From assembly GCA_963281255.1 (NCBI GenBank), contig OY725505.1, forward strand, positions 1,984,001 to 2,048,000: DNA of 64,000 nt, written 5' to 3'. Under the pieces are notes generated by a model. It was not told the DNA's origin, made no database searches, and worked only from the letters and a program-made list of their open reading frames with translations. Positions 25,901-36,572 of this stretch are shown in pieces. The number at the start of each line of letters is the position of its first letter. Position 1 is the first letter of the stretch. Origin of the DNA: Aphrocallistes beatrix. Taxonomy: Eukaryota > Porifera > Hexactinellida > Sceptrulophora > Aphrocallistidae. A program made the translations under genes and the position numbers.

Positions 25901-28019
25901 ACAAATTTGTTATTACTTAGTAAATATTTATCAAGTGGTTATACTTTCTCGCACCCCCCAGAATCGTCCCTCGCACCCCCGGTTGAGAACCACTGAGTTA
26001 AGCGATGTAGGCTGAAAACATCTAAACGAAGTTAACGAACAGATATTCGAATATTCGTTTCAACCTAGATTATACCATATTTCATGGTTTCTACTCCAGG
26101 AATGTGAAAACACATTCCCATACCGGAACGGGCATACCTAATTTACGGGACGGGACAGAAAAGGTGCCTAATTTACGGGATGGGACGAGTTAAGATGCCT
26201 AATTTACGGGATGCCGTCCCGTCCCGTAAATTAGGCATGCCCTACCGGAACAACCAAAGCGATTACACCTTTTCCGATATTTTCTCCGTATTCTATAATT
26301 GCGCTTGCATTTATAGATATGAAAAGTAGAGGGCATTCCCCCCTACATACGGCTGTACCACTGGTCGGGAATTAGGTTGAACTAATACCCCATGAGTTCA
26401 GCTCATCGCATCACCGTTACCCCACCTACAGGAATTCGCCTTGAAGACACACTTTCTTGAAAGTATCATGCTGAAATATTAGAAGTTAAAAATTAGAGAA
26501 ACATATCAATACACAAACGCATTTTTATATAAAATTCATTGTTACAGTAGAACCTCCATAAGTGGGGGAGCTCGGGACGGCTAAATGTGCCTACTTCCCC
26601 GCTCTCACTTATGATTGTGTACAATAATCTAATATATTTAGCAAAAATGTTTATTCCCCACTTCCCCACTTATGCAGGTTCACTTGTATGGAAATGAATA
26701 TGGCCCAAATTTGCCCCACAAAACGAGGTTCTCCAAATATAGAGACCCCACTTATAGAGGTTCTACTGTACTATTATTGTAGCATTAATTATAGCTATTT
26801 GAAATTGGCTGCACTCATTTTAAAGTTGTGTTCATACTATTTTAATCCTGGCGGGTCTCGCAACCCCAGAAAACCTGAAATTATCCTCGATGGGGTAGTT
26901 TACCCTAACTCCCGACCACTGGCCTATGCCAACTTCCATGATGAACTTACTAAAGAAAATGAAGCTGACAATGTATGCGATGAGTATCCCCAGAGAGATG
27001 CCGAACTCATTCAAAGACACCAGCATTCCTCTCCTGTGCGCGGGAGCGATCTCACTCACGTAGACGCACTCAGCAGTAGCAGATAGGGACACAGCATAGC
27101 CCACTATCAGCCTCCCCACCACCAGCATGTACACGTCCTCTGAGAGAATCAGGACCAGTCCGCCCACTGTGAATATAGCAGCGTCCAGAATGATGGACAG
27201 CTTCCTCCCGACCAAGTCTACCAGGAAGCCTCCAGTCAGTGAGCCCACGATGGCTCCTGCTGTCAGAGAGCTAACCACCACCTATGAGAAGAAACCAGTC
27301 ACTGTAATAACAAACTTGTGTCAGCTTAAAATGGAATCTTTTAATGATGCTGGCGGGATGAATTACATTATCTTTAACTCATTTTTAGTAAATGAGATCC
27401 CAAATAGCTTAGCATAGACATTTATACTGAGTACAACGGCGCATAAAATTGCTGATTTTATTGTAAAAAATGTGTTGCGTACCACTTTTAGGCGGCACGC
27501 GACATAATTTAGTGGGAATGTCCAGATGGAGAATGGATGGAAGTTTTCAAAATTGCGTATTTGAATTTTAAGAGTCGTTTCTAGGATAACCTTTTGCGTA
27601 GAATCAGAATTTCGGAGTCTTTTTACTTAACATACTACATTTTGGGTTAGCATGAACTTAAAATACTAGATGGTTTTTAAGGGTACAAGAGACCAATTAA
27701 TTAATTAATATGGGATAGTTGGATTAAAAAGTATATAGATTACCTCCATTTCCACGAGTCCTAAACAGAACTCATCCCTCAGCTGCAGAATAGCTCCTGA
27801 TATGATCCCCAAGTCATATCCGAACAGAACTCCTCCAGCAGTAGCGAGCAAGGCGGCAGCAATTATGTACACATCTGCACGCAATCTCGAAACAACTCTG
27901 TATGCGAGGCTATTCACTGGTGCGCCCTTCTCTTCCTCTGAGTTGATGACTAATGGAGTAATCACAGAAATATCAAGTTCGTTATGAGCCAGGCTATCCT
28001 CTTCATTAGACTTGTCCAT
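22215..28019 (-). CDS. SLC2A12: Facilitative sugar transporter, SLC2A12 (GLUT12)-like, four exons
   Basis: Major-facilitator hexose transporter of the plasma or internal membrane. Exons: 28019-27744, 27281-26951, 24622-24400, 22992-22215; spliced length 1608 bases, 535 residues, in frame throughout. Hallmarks in order: GGVLFGYDLGIISGA in TM1; VVSSLTAGAIVGSLTGG; DLVGRK; CVYVSEIAPAHRRGMLVSLN; GWRYMFG; LLPKTPRYLLLKGREEA (PESPR-type motif); WDLFRLRDH; QQLSGQNSLLYYAPTLF; DKFGRRP; WLLLTELFPPSVRGQA; and VPETKGKSLEKISDEL near the end. The order and the VVSSL...SLNE block match vertebrate GLUT12 best, but GLUT10/12 and SLC2A13 are close, so the symbol denotes family. Intron 2 (24623-26950) carries several MITEs. 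Confidence 0.9.
22993..24399. other. SLC2A12-like intron 3
   Basis: 1.4 kb with no recognised transposon end or exon; a direct repeat 'tcattagtttcaacctct' occurs twice near 24222-24260. Confidence 0.4.
24400..24622 (-). CDS. SLC2A12: SLC2A12-like exon 3
   Basis: NVPEGWRYMFG to TEQRRYHW; acceptor TATTTAG, donor GTGATT, phase 1 to phase 2. Confidence 0.87.
24623..25475. other. SLC2A12-like intron 2, proximal part
   Basis: AT-rich, nothing recognised before the MITE at 25476. Confidence 0.35.
25476..25995. mobile_element. hAT (Buster/Charlie-type) MITE
   Basis: Ends CAGTGTTTCTTAACC and GGTTGAGAACCACTG, perfect flanks AGTTAAGC (25468-25475, 25996-26003). 'cgcacccc' words at both sides of the interior. 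Contains a nested palindromic element at 25610-25816. Confidence 0.75.
25610..25816. mobile_element. Palindromic MITE with 9-bp duplication
   Basis: Almost entirely one hairpin: ends GGGCATGCCTAATTTCCGG and its inverse, interior of repeated TAATTTCCGGGACGGGACG units. Flanks TTATGATTT and ATATGATTT (eight of nine). 9-bp duplications are typical of Mutator-like elements. Confidence 0.65.
26130..26242. mobile_element. Second palindromic MITE with perfect 9-bp duplication
   Basis: Same family as 25610-25816: ends GGGCATACCTAATTTACGGG / inverse, flanked by TACCGGAAC on both sides (26121-26129, 26243-26251). Confidence 0.7.
26545..26768. mobile_element. Pogo/Tc1-mariner-like MITE
   Basis: Inverted ends CAGTAGAACCTCCATAAG and CTTATAGAGGTTCTACTG flanked by TA at 26543-26544 and 26769-26770. 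Interior repeats of 'cccacttat'. About 180 bp from the donor end of the transporter's exon 2. Confidence 0.7.
26951..27281 (-). CDS. SLC2A12: SLC2A12-like exon 2
   Basis: From VVVSSLTAG to IVSFIFF plus one base, with CTCATAG acceptor and a perfect GTAAGT donor. Confidence 0.88.
27744..28019 (-). CDS. SLC2A12: SLC2A12-like exon 1
   Basis: Cytosolic N terminus (MDKSNEEDSLAHNEL) and TM1; ends LVEME before a GTAATC donor, phase 0. Confidence 0.88.
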
Positions 28020-28069
28020 GTTTCATGATGTGGAGAATAGATGTACTTTATTAATATCTCAAATAAGTC

Positions 28070-28078
28070 TCTTTATAG
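28070..28078 (-). promoter_or_regulatory. Possible TATA box of the sugar transporter
   Basis: On the minus strand CTATAAAGA, about 55 bp before the start codon at 28019, similar in spacing to the methyltransferase TATA box. Confidence 0.4.
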
Positions 28079-28159
28079 GATTTCATATTCAGAAAACTAG
28101 CTAAAAAAAACCTAAAATAAATCTAACTCATATAAGGACAACTAATATAATATCCATAG

Positions 28160-29369
28160 ATCTGTCACGAAAATTTTGGTCCGGGGGACCAATTTTTTCA
28201 TGGAAAATTGGTCCTCCCCTGAAAATTTTGGTCCTACTATGGACCAATTTTCCATGGAATTTTGGTCCGGGGAGACCATTTTTTTCAGGGAAAATTGGTC
28301 CGGGGAGACCATTTTTTTCAGGAAAAATTGGTCCGGGGAGGGACCATTTTTTTCAGGGAAAATTGGTCCGGGGGGACCATTTTTTTCAGGGAATTTTGGT
28401 CCGGGGGACCATTTTTTTCAGGGAATATTGGTCCTGGGGGACCATTTTTTTCAGGGAATATTGGTCCGGGGACCATTTTCTTTCAGAAAAAAATTGTCTG
28501 GGAGACTAATTATTTCATGAAAATTAGATTCTATCAATCATTTGACATCCTCGATTTTTTGATACTTTTCAATTGTCGAACAACCAAGTTGTTTGACCCC
28601 GACTGACAATTCATATTTTATTATTCAATACATTAGATGGACAATACTCAGGCGTTCAAAATTCCTGAATATATTTATCCCCAATTGCATACTAATACTG
28701 TATTGTTATGGATTTGTTATATCACAGTATGATACTAAGAAGTAACTCATTCTAGTCTTACCAACACTTAATTAATTAAACAATGGTTGTTACTAATATC
28801 CAGGACAGGACGGGACAGCTGCAGGATATCCCCGGTTTTAACTAAAATACTGGACATGTCCCAATAGACCAGGGTTGCTGTGGGAATGGGAATGATTTTT
28901 CCCCCGGTGCGGATCCTCATAGGATTCCTATGGGGATTCCCACAGGAATTCTATGGGAATGGGATGGGAATGTGAATTGAAATTTAATTCCCACGGAAAC
29001 CCTGATACATACTTAGCTAATCTCTAATCTAAGAAGTGTATTTTATTTCTTCTGCTCTCTAAAATCTGAACTCTCTTCCTATTGAGTGCCTATCTATTCC
29101 AACTATAATAACTAGACCTAATAACAGCTACCGCAGCGCCACTGGGGCTTGACATCCTTTCCAAATGGTGATGCATTTTTCATTGAAATATTGGTTAGGG
29201 CGGACCAAAATTCCTTATGGAAAATTGGTCCCCCGGACCAAAATTCCCTGAAAAAAATGGTCTCCCGGACCAATTTTCGCTGAAAAAAATGGTCCCCCCG
29301 GACCAAAATTCCATGGAAAATTGGTCCCCCGGACCAAAATTTTCGCGGACCATTTTTCCAGTGACAGAT
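28160..29369. mobile_element. Fold-back element with GGTCC tandem arrays, in the transporter's promoter region
   Basis: Ends ATCTGTCAC and GTGACAGAT flanked by CCATAG (28154-28159, 29370-29375). Each end holds tandem copies of a 35-50 bp unit (TTTTGGTCCGGGGGACCATTTTTTTCAGGG-like), at 28176-28520 and, inverted, at 29190-29350. GGTCCGGGGGACC is itself a palindrome. The centre (28530-29180) is unrelated and has no coding capacity. It lies 140 bp upstream of the transporter start codon. Confidence 0.65.
28196..28500. repeat. Tandem array of a ~35-50 bp GGTCC unit
   Basis: About eight copies of 'ggaccatttttttcaggga(a)aattggtccgggg'. The open frames through it are products of the repeat. Confidence 0.75.
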
Positions 29370-29736
29370 CCATAGAAAATCAATAGAAGTACGACGGTTC
29401 TTATTTTAGGAAAACAAGTCTCCATTTCACTTTCAGTGTATCATATGCCAAAGTTAGTCACATTAACATATATTTTTTCGGGAAAGTTCCTGAAATGGCT
29501 CAGTGAAGAAATATATCTAAGAATATCATATATTAGAATGTCCTCAGTGCATGCGCTACTCTTCCCTTATATTTAAAAGAAGATATCAGAATCAGCTACA
29601 ATTGCATAGTCACTGCCCTCCAGTTGAGATATTCGAGAATTTTCTGCCAACATTCTGTTGTACTGATTAATTTGGGAAATTTCTACTTCCCTGATTAATT
29701 CAGGGTCATTGAATTAAAGTTCTTCTTTTATATATA

Positions 29737-30952
29737 TCCTTACTATTAAAACTCGATTAATGTTTATATATGGAAAATTCCATGTCAAAAAACCATCATT
29801 TCACCACCATCAACCGATTGGTCTGAAATTTGCTGTGCGACAGGGCACTGATAAGTCTTTACTTTTGTAAAATTTCAGATCAATCGATTATGTGGTTTTT
29901 GAGTTATGACGTCACAAATTTTTGAATTTTTGCTGTTTGACCAAGGATTTTCACAATGGTAAAATCACCATCCCATTTTAAACTCGAATAACTCGAAAAA
30001 TATTCATCAAAATCTTTCATAAATTGCCGTACTTATGTTTTTACATATGGAGAATACGAAAAACATGAGTAAATTAAGTTTTGAGTTCCTTTTCTTTGTG
30101 AAAACTGGAACTGAAACCAACTCCCGAAGCAAACCGGAACTATGACGTAACAAAAATGCATATTTTGGAAACTTTTATTTTTGGGTATTTACTGTTTATA
30201 TTCATAATTCATTGTATAAAAAAAATTATTTAGTTTCCATATGTTCTCTTCGAGTCATTCACATTTTTGTACCTGTAAACGCTTTCTATATAGTATACTA
30301 GTAACTCAAAATTTTATGCCTTTTGTAAAAATATAAAATTGACCTGACAACTCTCAATTTCTCCCATTTTGAAAATGCTTTTATGTCTTCCTCTATAATA
30401 TCACTCATTCTTACAACATTTTGCTATTGATATGTGCATTCGGAATTATAAGTCTGTTGTATATTTGACCGCAGACAGACTAAACATAAACAGTGCAATG
30501 CTGTTGTTGCTATGTAATAGGAATGCAATAAATGTCACTAATGAGTTGAAAAGTTAATTTTAGAGGACTAATATTTGCTAAACAATCCGATATTTAGTCC
30601 GACCATAGCACTCTGTATATAAGGCCTTCCATCAAAATCTCAAAAATGGACCAGAGATGCGGTCGAAGATGTTTGATCAAATACATGATCTGCCAAAAAT
30701 CATGAAAGATGAATGCATAGTTATTGCGGTTTTCAAGATATGACCTCAACTGATCAAAATGCGTTTCCATAGCAACGCTGGAATGTAGCAACATTCCATG
30801 AAAAATATTCACTTTTCGCATCAACCCATTCATAGCTCAGTTCTATACAAAGAAACTACGTATAATAAAACAACCACTTAGAAGTTTTTAACAACCTCTG
30901 AAATTCACTAAATGTGTCCCAAATATAACCTATTGTGCAATCATATGATGAT
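29737..30952 (+). mobile_element. Helitron-like family A head joined to one arm of a fold-back element
   Basis: 29737-29771 is a family A 5' end (TCCTTACTATTAAAACTCG after A). From 29772 it matches 39874-41098: AATTCCATGTCAAA, ACCACCATCAACCGATTGG and so on. The match stops at about 30952, where 28S rRNA sequence begins; the second arm and a Helitron tail are absent. Confidence 0.6.
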
Positions 30953-31309
30953 GGGTACGGCCAGACACGAGACTAGCATGGTCCAGTACTAACTCAGCTT
31001 TTCAAGGGCTCTCGACAGCGCACTGGACGCACTGAACGCTTGAGCGCCATCTATTTTCATTCCAACTTCCATGGCCACCGTCCTGCTGTCTGTATCAACC
31101 AACACCTTTCCTGGGATCTCATGAGCGTTGACTTGGGCACCTTAACCCAGCGTTCGGTTCATCCCGCATTCGAACATAACTTGTAACTTCACACAAGTAA
31201 GCTGCACTTCTTACCCATTTAAAGTTTGAGAATAGGTTGAGACCATTTCAACCCCAATACCTATATATAATCATTCGCTTTACCTGATAAAACTACACAC
31301 ATAGCACAG

Positions 31310-31365
<56 letters not shown>

Positions 31366-31387
31366 AGTCTTTCGCCCCTATACCCAA
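30953..31387 (-). pseudogene. 28S ribosomal RNA fragment (rRNA pseudogene)
   Basis: On the minus strand it reads as conserved large-subunit rRNA: GGGGCGAAAGACTAATCGAA, CCATCTAGTAGCTGGTTCCC, TCTCAAACTTTAAATGGGTA, GCGGGATGAACCGAACG and ACAGCAGGACGGTGGCCATG. Order and orientation are those of 28S, but a block of roughly 45 bases is lost after GGAAGTTGGAAT (the part that includes AACAACTCACC), and the segment before GCGGGATGAACC is also shortened. It is isolated, without 18S/5.8S, so it is a decayed copy rather than a working rDNA unit. Confidence 0.8.
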
Positions 31388-31991
31388 ATTGAACCTGGGA
31401 GAAAGATCCTTAAACTTAGTTCAAAATAGTGTGTGTATGTATTTTCAGAGAAATTTTGAAATAAACAAATTACTATTATATATAGAATAGTAGTTTCTAT
31501 TAGTTGATTATGATGTACTAATAAAAAATATTGTACTCATTTGACAATTGAATGAATCGAAAATACCCATTTTTATGCTATGTTAAATTATAGAAAACTC
31601 GACTTCCTGTTATCCCTGGAGTAGTGATCAGGCCTTATCTTTAGTAGGCTATGGCTATGGCTACTAGTATTTCAAATTTTGCCTGGCTGGATAAAATGGA
31701 TCTTTTGAAATATATACCTTCAGCATAACAACGGTATTCATTTCATCACTATTAGGCAGTAATTCTATATCATTCGTATATAGTACACATATATTGCATT
31801 ATGATTCTTAGTACTCTGCTTGCTTGTCTAATTAAATTCAGTAAAATAAAATATTGTTTTGATACAGATCTTGATACAGATATAGCAGATTCAAAAGGTA
31901 AGCCAAATTAGAACTTGTTGTACTACGTACACTCAGTTGTTTGGGAGGTATGGCGGCATATATACTCTAGGGGTCCAAATAAACGGACCCC
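31388..31991. other. Intergenic, nothing recognised
   Basis: AT-rich; ends at the duplication that flanks the next MITE. Confidence 0.35.
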
Positions 31992-32619
31992 CAGTGGCGT
32001 ACCGTGACTAAATGCCGCCCGGGGCGGGAATTTTAGAATGCCGCGTTGCCGCCCCTAAGTGTGAATTATTTAAATTATAACTTCGCGATTCACTTTCCTA
32101 TTTGCTTTATTTTGCTTAACAATATTCTAATAACTCGCTACAAATGGTTAACAAATAGTTCTTCTCGCTTTCAATGCTGCTCATTATTTGAAATTGCATG
32201 ATGAAATCTGAATAGTTAATATATTAAAACACGCAAGAAATCTATAAATGCGACTTAATATTGTCATTTATATCTTACAGTTAATAATATCACTTCTACA
32301 AGTATTATGACTATTATGTTATTACAGTAAGGTTGTGGTTTGTATACTAATATATGTTTTCATTATTTCAGAAATTGAAATCATTACAATTGATTTAGAA
32401 GGATTCTTAATTATAGAAGTGCAGTTATCAATTGTTATTTGTGAATTGGCAATAGTGCAAATTGTCAACAGACAATAAACTTTGATCAATTTAATTCAAC
32501 ACTGGATTTCTACATGCATTAGGAGAATTTAATTTAAAGTTGTAAATGCAATTTGCCGCCCCCTTGAAGTGCCGCCCGGGGCGGGCCGCCCCCCCCGCCC
32601 CCCCCACGGTACGCCACTG
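31992..32619. mobile_element. hAT-type MITE
   Basis: Inverted ends CAGTGGCGTACCGTG and CACGGTACGCCACTG; perfect 8-bp flanks CGGACCCC (31984-31991, 32620-32627). Subterminal TGCCGCCCGGGGCGG words occur at both ends; the interior is AT-rich and non-coding. Confidence 0.8.
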
Positions 32620-33942
32620 CGGACCCCCGCTTATTAATTTATGGATTTTCTTCCGATTCCCCACTATTATTCCAATCCCCCCGTTTTTTAATTTCGTAAA
32701 TTCATTAATGCTTTGAAGTTCCAATGCATTAATTAAAAGTTCATAGACAATCAAATTACCGCCTCTGATTATTTGGTTTTCACATAATCATTTTTCTCTT
32801 ACTATCTTATTCTGTTACAAATACGTAGTAATAAAAGCAGTTCGACTGATTCCGTTAAGGTATTGCCACAGTAGCATATTTGGGCCCTTCATAGGGAATT
32901 GGTATTTCCTGACCAGATAGACCTATAAAATGTATTATTTACCTATGGGTTATCCATACCTAGTAATTTCTTAGTGAACTCAAAATACTTGTATGGTTTC
33001 AGAGTTTTGAGTTATGAAGTCATTTTATTATTTTACACACCCATAATTTAATTTTCACTTTTGCAAAACTCTTTATTACTTTACACGCATATTTATAGAT
33101 GATTAAAGTAAGCTTCTAAATACTACATAGACATAACCTAAATAACTAAATAACGACTTTTAAGTGCCATACTAAGGTTTTACGTATACTAATTTAAATA
33201 TTAAGATTTTGAAGCATGAGAGAGTCAACTAGTTTTTCCTGTTCTAAAGATGGCACTCGGCTACCTTTACATTGCATATTCCTGATATGCCCTTATTTGA
33301 CCACAATGCTTACAAAACTAAAGTTCTTCGGTAATTGAGAGAAGCGGGTCGCTCTGGCTAAGAAGACGTATGAATACATCTTTGATGTTAGACGTGAATG
33401 AATTTTTCGGAAGAAGTGCTCTCTGAACCGTCGAATTAGCTTATGACAAGCCTCTACCGCTTCTTCTCAACATCCTTTAAACCGTAACCATCGTTACAAT
33501 CCCGTATCAATTCAGCACAGTGGGCTAATAGTTTGTGTAGAGAAGGTGTTATGTTGGCTCATGGAAAGGTGGTAAGAATGATTTCGTAAGTTTCTACAAG
33601 CGTATTAAAACCCACCAATGACACCCTGGGGTCCAAGTGGACCCCAGGCAATCCAAAAAGACCCCACTGCGACTAGGACGTCATATTCACTGGGGTCCAT
33701 TTGTACCCCACTGCGACTAGGACGTTATATTACTGGGGTCCATTTGTACCCTACTGCGACTATGATGACATTTTGAACTGTAAATACAGTTACCTAGGAT
33801 CTTGAGTATGCTGACGCGATAAAAACGTTTTTAAGGAGATCAGAAGAGATTAAAAAATGTCCAACTCCCTGTCAATAAACCACTGATATATTGCTTCAAC
33901 TAAATTGTCAGCTTTTACGCATGAGTTGGTCTATGTCCTATG
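32620..33942. other. Intergenic DNA with a short tandem repeat
   Basis: 33661-33765 is a ~43-bp unit in about 2.5 copies (ACCCCACTGCGACTAGGACG followed by TGGGGTCCATTTGT). No gene recognised in the remainder. Confidence 0.45.
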
Positions 33943-34190
33943 CAGTGTTCCCTCTAAGGCCGGCCATCGGCCGGCCGATAAACAAATGTAAAAAATATGA
34001 AAAAAGTCGATTCCTTAAACAAGTGCCCCTCCAGACATGCCATTGATCAAATGACGTACATTGGGGCTGAACCTAGTTACGCCCCTACATTTGTCGGCCG
34101 ATATAATTTGTTTTTGAAAACGGTGTGGCCGATGCCCTGCCGGCGCCAGCCGGTCGGCCCGAAATTTTTGGATCCTTAGAGGGAACCCTG
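33943..34190. mobile_element. hAT-type MITE
   Basis: Ends CAGTGTTCCCTCTAAGG and CCTTAGAGGGAACCCTG; perfect flanks GTCCTATG (33935-33942, 34191-34198). CAGTGTTCCCTCTAA is a widespread hAT terminus. Subterminal 'cggccg' palindromes. Confidence 0.8.
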
Positions 34191-34198
34191 GTCCTATG

Positions 34199-34609
34199 AC
34201 GACCAGATCTTATATTGTTGGTTAAACATTAGATACGAAAAGAATCCTTATATGAAGGTTATATTTATTTGTATATCCGATATAAAAGTAATCCGATTAC
34301 GAAAATATATTTGATTGTCAATTCACCAAAATTATACAATCCTTACTTTGATATTAAAAATCTGTTTTGCTAACACATCAATAAATCTCCAATCGGAATG
34401 ACATTCGAAATGCACCAAATATGCAGACTTCTGTTTTTCAGCATCCTATATTGCAAGTTTACTCCAATGCTAATAATGAACAAGTGTACTTAATAATTAT
34501 AAGAATCTTTTTGGGGATCGTGATCGGATCGAAGATCCTTTTATAAGTTAAGATCGGGGTCTGGATCTAGATCCTTTTTTTGAGGATCGACTAATGCCCT
34601 ATATATATA
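34199..34609. other. Intergenic, low complexity
   Basis: 34505-34590 has repeated GATCGG/GGATC words; otherwise nothing recognised. Confidence 0.35.
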
Positions 34610-35279
34610 TCTTATATATTAAAATGCTAGGATTTTTTTGTTTGTTTGTTTGTCCGAATTGATTGAAGAATTGGCAAGTCGTACATATACGAAAATTGGC
34701 ATGTAGGTGTCAAATGATGAATCTAGGATTAAGTTCGAAAAGCTAAGCGAAATTTTCACACCTCTGCAAAAAAAATGGAAAACAATTTTTCACACCTTTT
34801 CTATACAATACTATGTACGGCTTCACTCTCACAATAGAAATCATTATGAGACACTATTGTAGGCTGTCATTGTTATTAATACTTCAAAGCAATAACTTAT
34901 ATAAATGTCTCAATTATATACTATAGTGTATGGCAGAGGCGTAGCCAGGGTGCGGCACATGCCGCCATGGCCGTACCCTTAAAGGGCGGTGCCCACCAGA
35001 ATTTCACAAATTAACATTGTGTGCCGCATCCTCTTCATGAAAATTCCGGAAATTGCCGCACCATAAGATTGGGCTGGCTATGCCTCTGGTGTATGGCAGT
35101 AAAAAAGGTTATTTTTATATTTTCACACCTTTATATACATTTTTTCACACGATTTGACGAATTTTGAAAATTATGCTAGAGACTAGCTTCCAAAGGTTGA
35201 CATGGGGTTTTTAGGGGTGTAGATTTCGAATATCATATTTTCGGATCCATATGAAAAATTATTCGTTGATCTTTTGTTT

Positions 35280-35314
<35 letters not shown>

Positions 35315-35399
35315 GAAAAAAATTCCAAAAATAGTTTAGATTGACTAACTCCAGGCGCTCGCAGCAAGCCGCGCAGCGCGAGCAAGCGAAGCGCGCTTG
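34610..35399 (+). mobile_element. Helitron-like family B element with a nested hAT MITE
   Basis: Starts TCTTATATATTAAAATGC after A; ends GCGCGCTTG before T. Carries one copy of the family B ~140-bp internal unit (CATGGGGTTTTTAGGGGTG). (AT)n at 35283-35310 lies inside. Confidence 0.7.
34934..35088. mobile_element. hAT-type MITE nested in the Helitron-like element
   Basis: Ends CAGAGGCGTAGCCAGGG and GGCTGGCTATGCCTCTG, perfect flanks GTGTATGG (34926-34933, 35089-35096). The duplicated word is part of family B (GTGTATGGCA...), so this insertion is younger than the host element. Confidence 0.8.
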
Positions 35400-35570
35400 T
35401 ATATATATATAACAGTAGAACTCGGTTAGTACGTACTCGGGATAAGACCTACTTCGGCTTAGTACGTACTCATTTCTCTTAACCAATATTCATTGTTATA
35501 GCTTGTTATAGCTACTGCTTTATTACTTGACTATACAGCTCGATTTCAAATTTCTATTTTTTACTATTAT

Positions 35571-36115
35571 GCAATTATCTAAAGAAGAAAAGCGCGAATT
35601 GATTTGGTACAAATGGATAGATCGATTCGAGAGTGGCTGGGATGACTTAGAACAGGCGTGTCAAACTAGTGGCCCGTAGGTTACTCAGAGGTGGCCCGCC
35701 AGCCAATTGCGAAAAAATGTTATAATTGAATGAATCAGTAGTTAAAATTTATTCATTTCTATCATGGCCCGGGGAATAGCTGGGGTTCTGAAATTGGCCC
35801 ACTATCCGATTCGAGTTTGGCACACCTGACTTAGAAGATGCTCCCCATGGATCCCGTCCGAAATCGCCAAAAACTGAGACGAACATTGAACTGATTCAAA
35901 GAATTTTGGATGAGGACAGAAGAATCACTGTCGACAATTAGAAGACAAGGTTGGCATCTCAAAATCAAGCATTCATTCAATTCTGACCGAAGATCTGTCA
36001 AATGTTGTTGCTCGTTGGGTTCCAAAACTTTTATCAGACGATCAAAAGCGCCAGAGGGTGAAGGTCAGTCGAGAATTACTTAATATGCCATATTTTGAAG
36101 AGTTAGGTACTACAA
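35571..36115 (+). pseudogene. Mariner transposase remnant, split by a MITE
   Basis: Starts MQLSKEEKRELIWYKWIDRF-like and continues after the MITE with DAPHGSRPKSPKTETNIELI, then DEDRRITVDN, a stop, and in another frame KSSIHSILTEDLS and ARWVPKLLSDDQKRQRVKV. These are the helix-turn-helix and linker (WVPKLL) of mariner transposases. The catalytic DDD region is not present. Stops, frame shifts and the MITE show it is dead. Confidence 0.75.
35653..35828. mobile_element. hAT MITE inserted in the mariner remnant
   Basis: Ends CAGGCGTGTCAAACT and AGTTTGGCACACCTG, perfect flanks ACTTAGAA (35645-35652, 35829-35836). Removing it with one flank restores a continuous mariner-like reading. Confidence 0.8.
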
Positions 36116-36572
36116 TAAGTTGTTGATTTAGGATATTTGGATGTTATTTAATACTAGGATACAGTAAAAACTAAAGGAAATCAAGCCTTTCCGAAGAAAA
36201 TGCTTTGTAGCCTGCACTTAAAAATCAATTTTACAAAGGAAGAATCTTTAGTTACAAAGGTCGTAGAGTAAAAATCTCGACGGTTTTGGAAAGATCTCGT
36301 CACGTAAAATAAAATGATAGAGACAGACTTTCGATATTCTACTTTGGAAAAACGTTAAAATATTTTTCCTTACGAAAATCTGCTTCTAAATATTGTAGTA
36401 GCGAAATTGGAAAGAAAAAAAAAGGGTTAAAGTTGAAAATTATATTCCTATTATTTTCTTTATTCAACCATTTCGTGCAAGAATAATTGAGTAAAAGAGG
36501 TATAAGCCATTGAAGTTTTCTTGAATGTCCTCTATAAATTAGGTGATTTGGTAAAAAGTGATTTAGTATATA
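36116..36572. other. Intergenic, nothing recognised
   Basis: AT-rich flank between the mariner remnant and a Helitron-like element. Confidence 0.3.

Noticed and set aside
28196-28500. CRISPR-like array
   Set aside because: Units are contiguous and there are no unique spacers; the DNA is eukaryotic.
28176-28606. Glycine/phenylalanine-rich proteins in three frames
   Set aside because: They are translations of a tandem DNA repeat, open in all frames.
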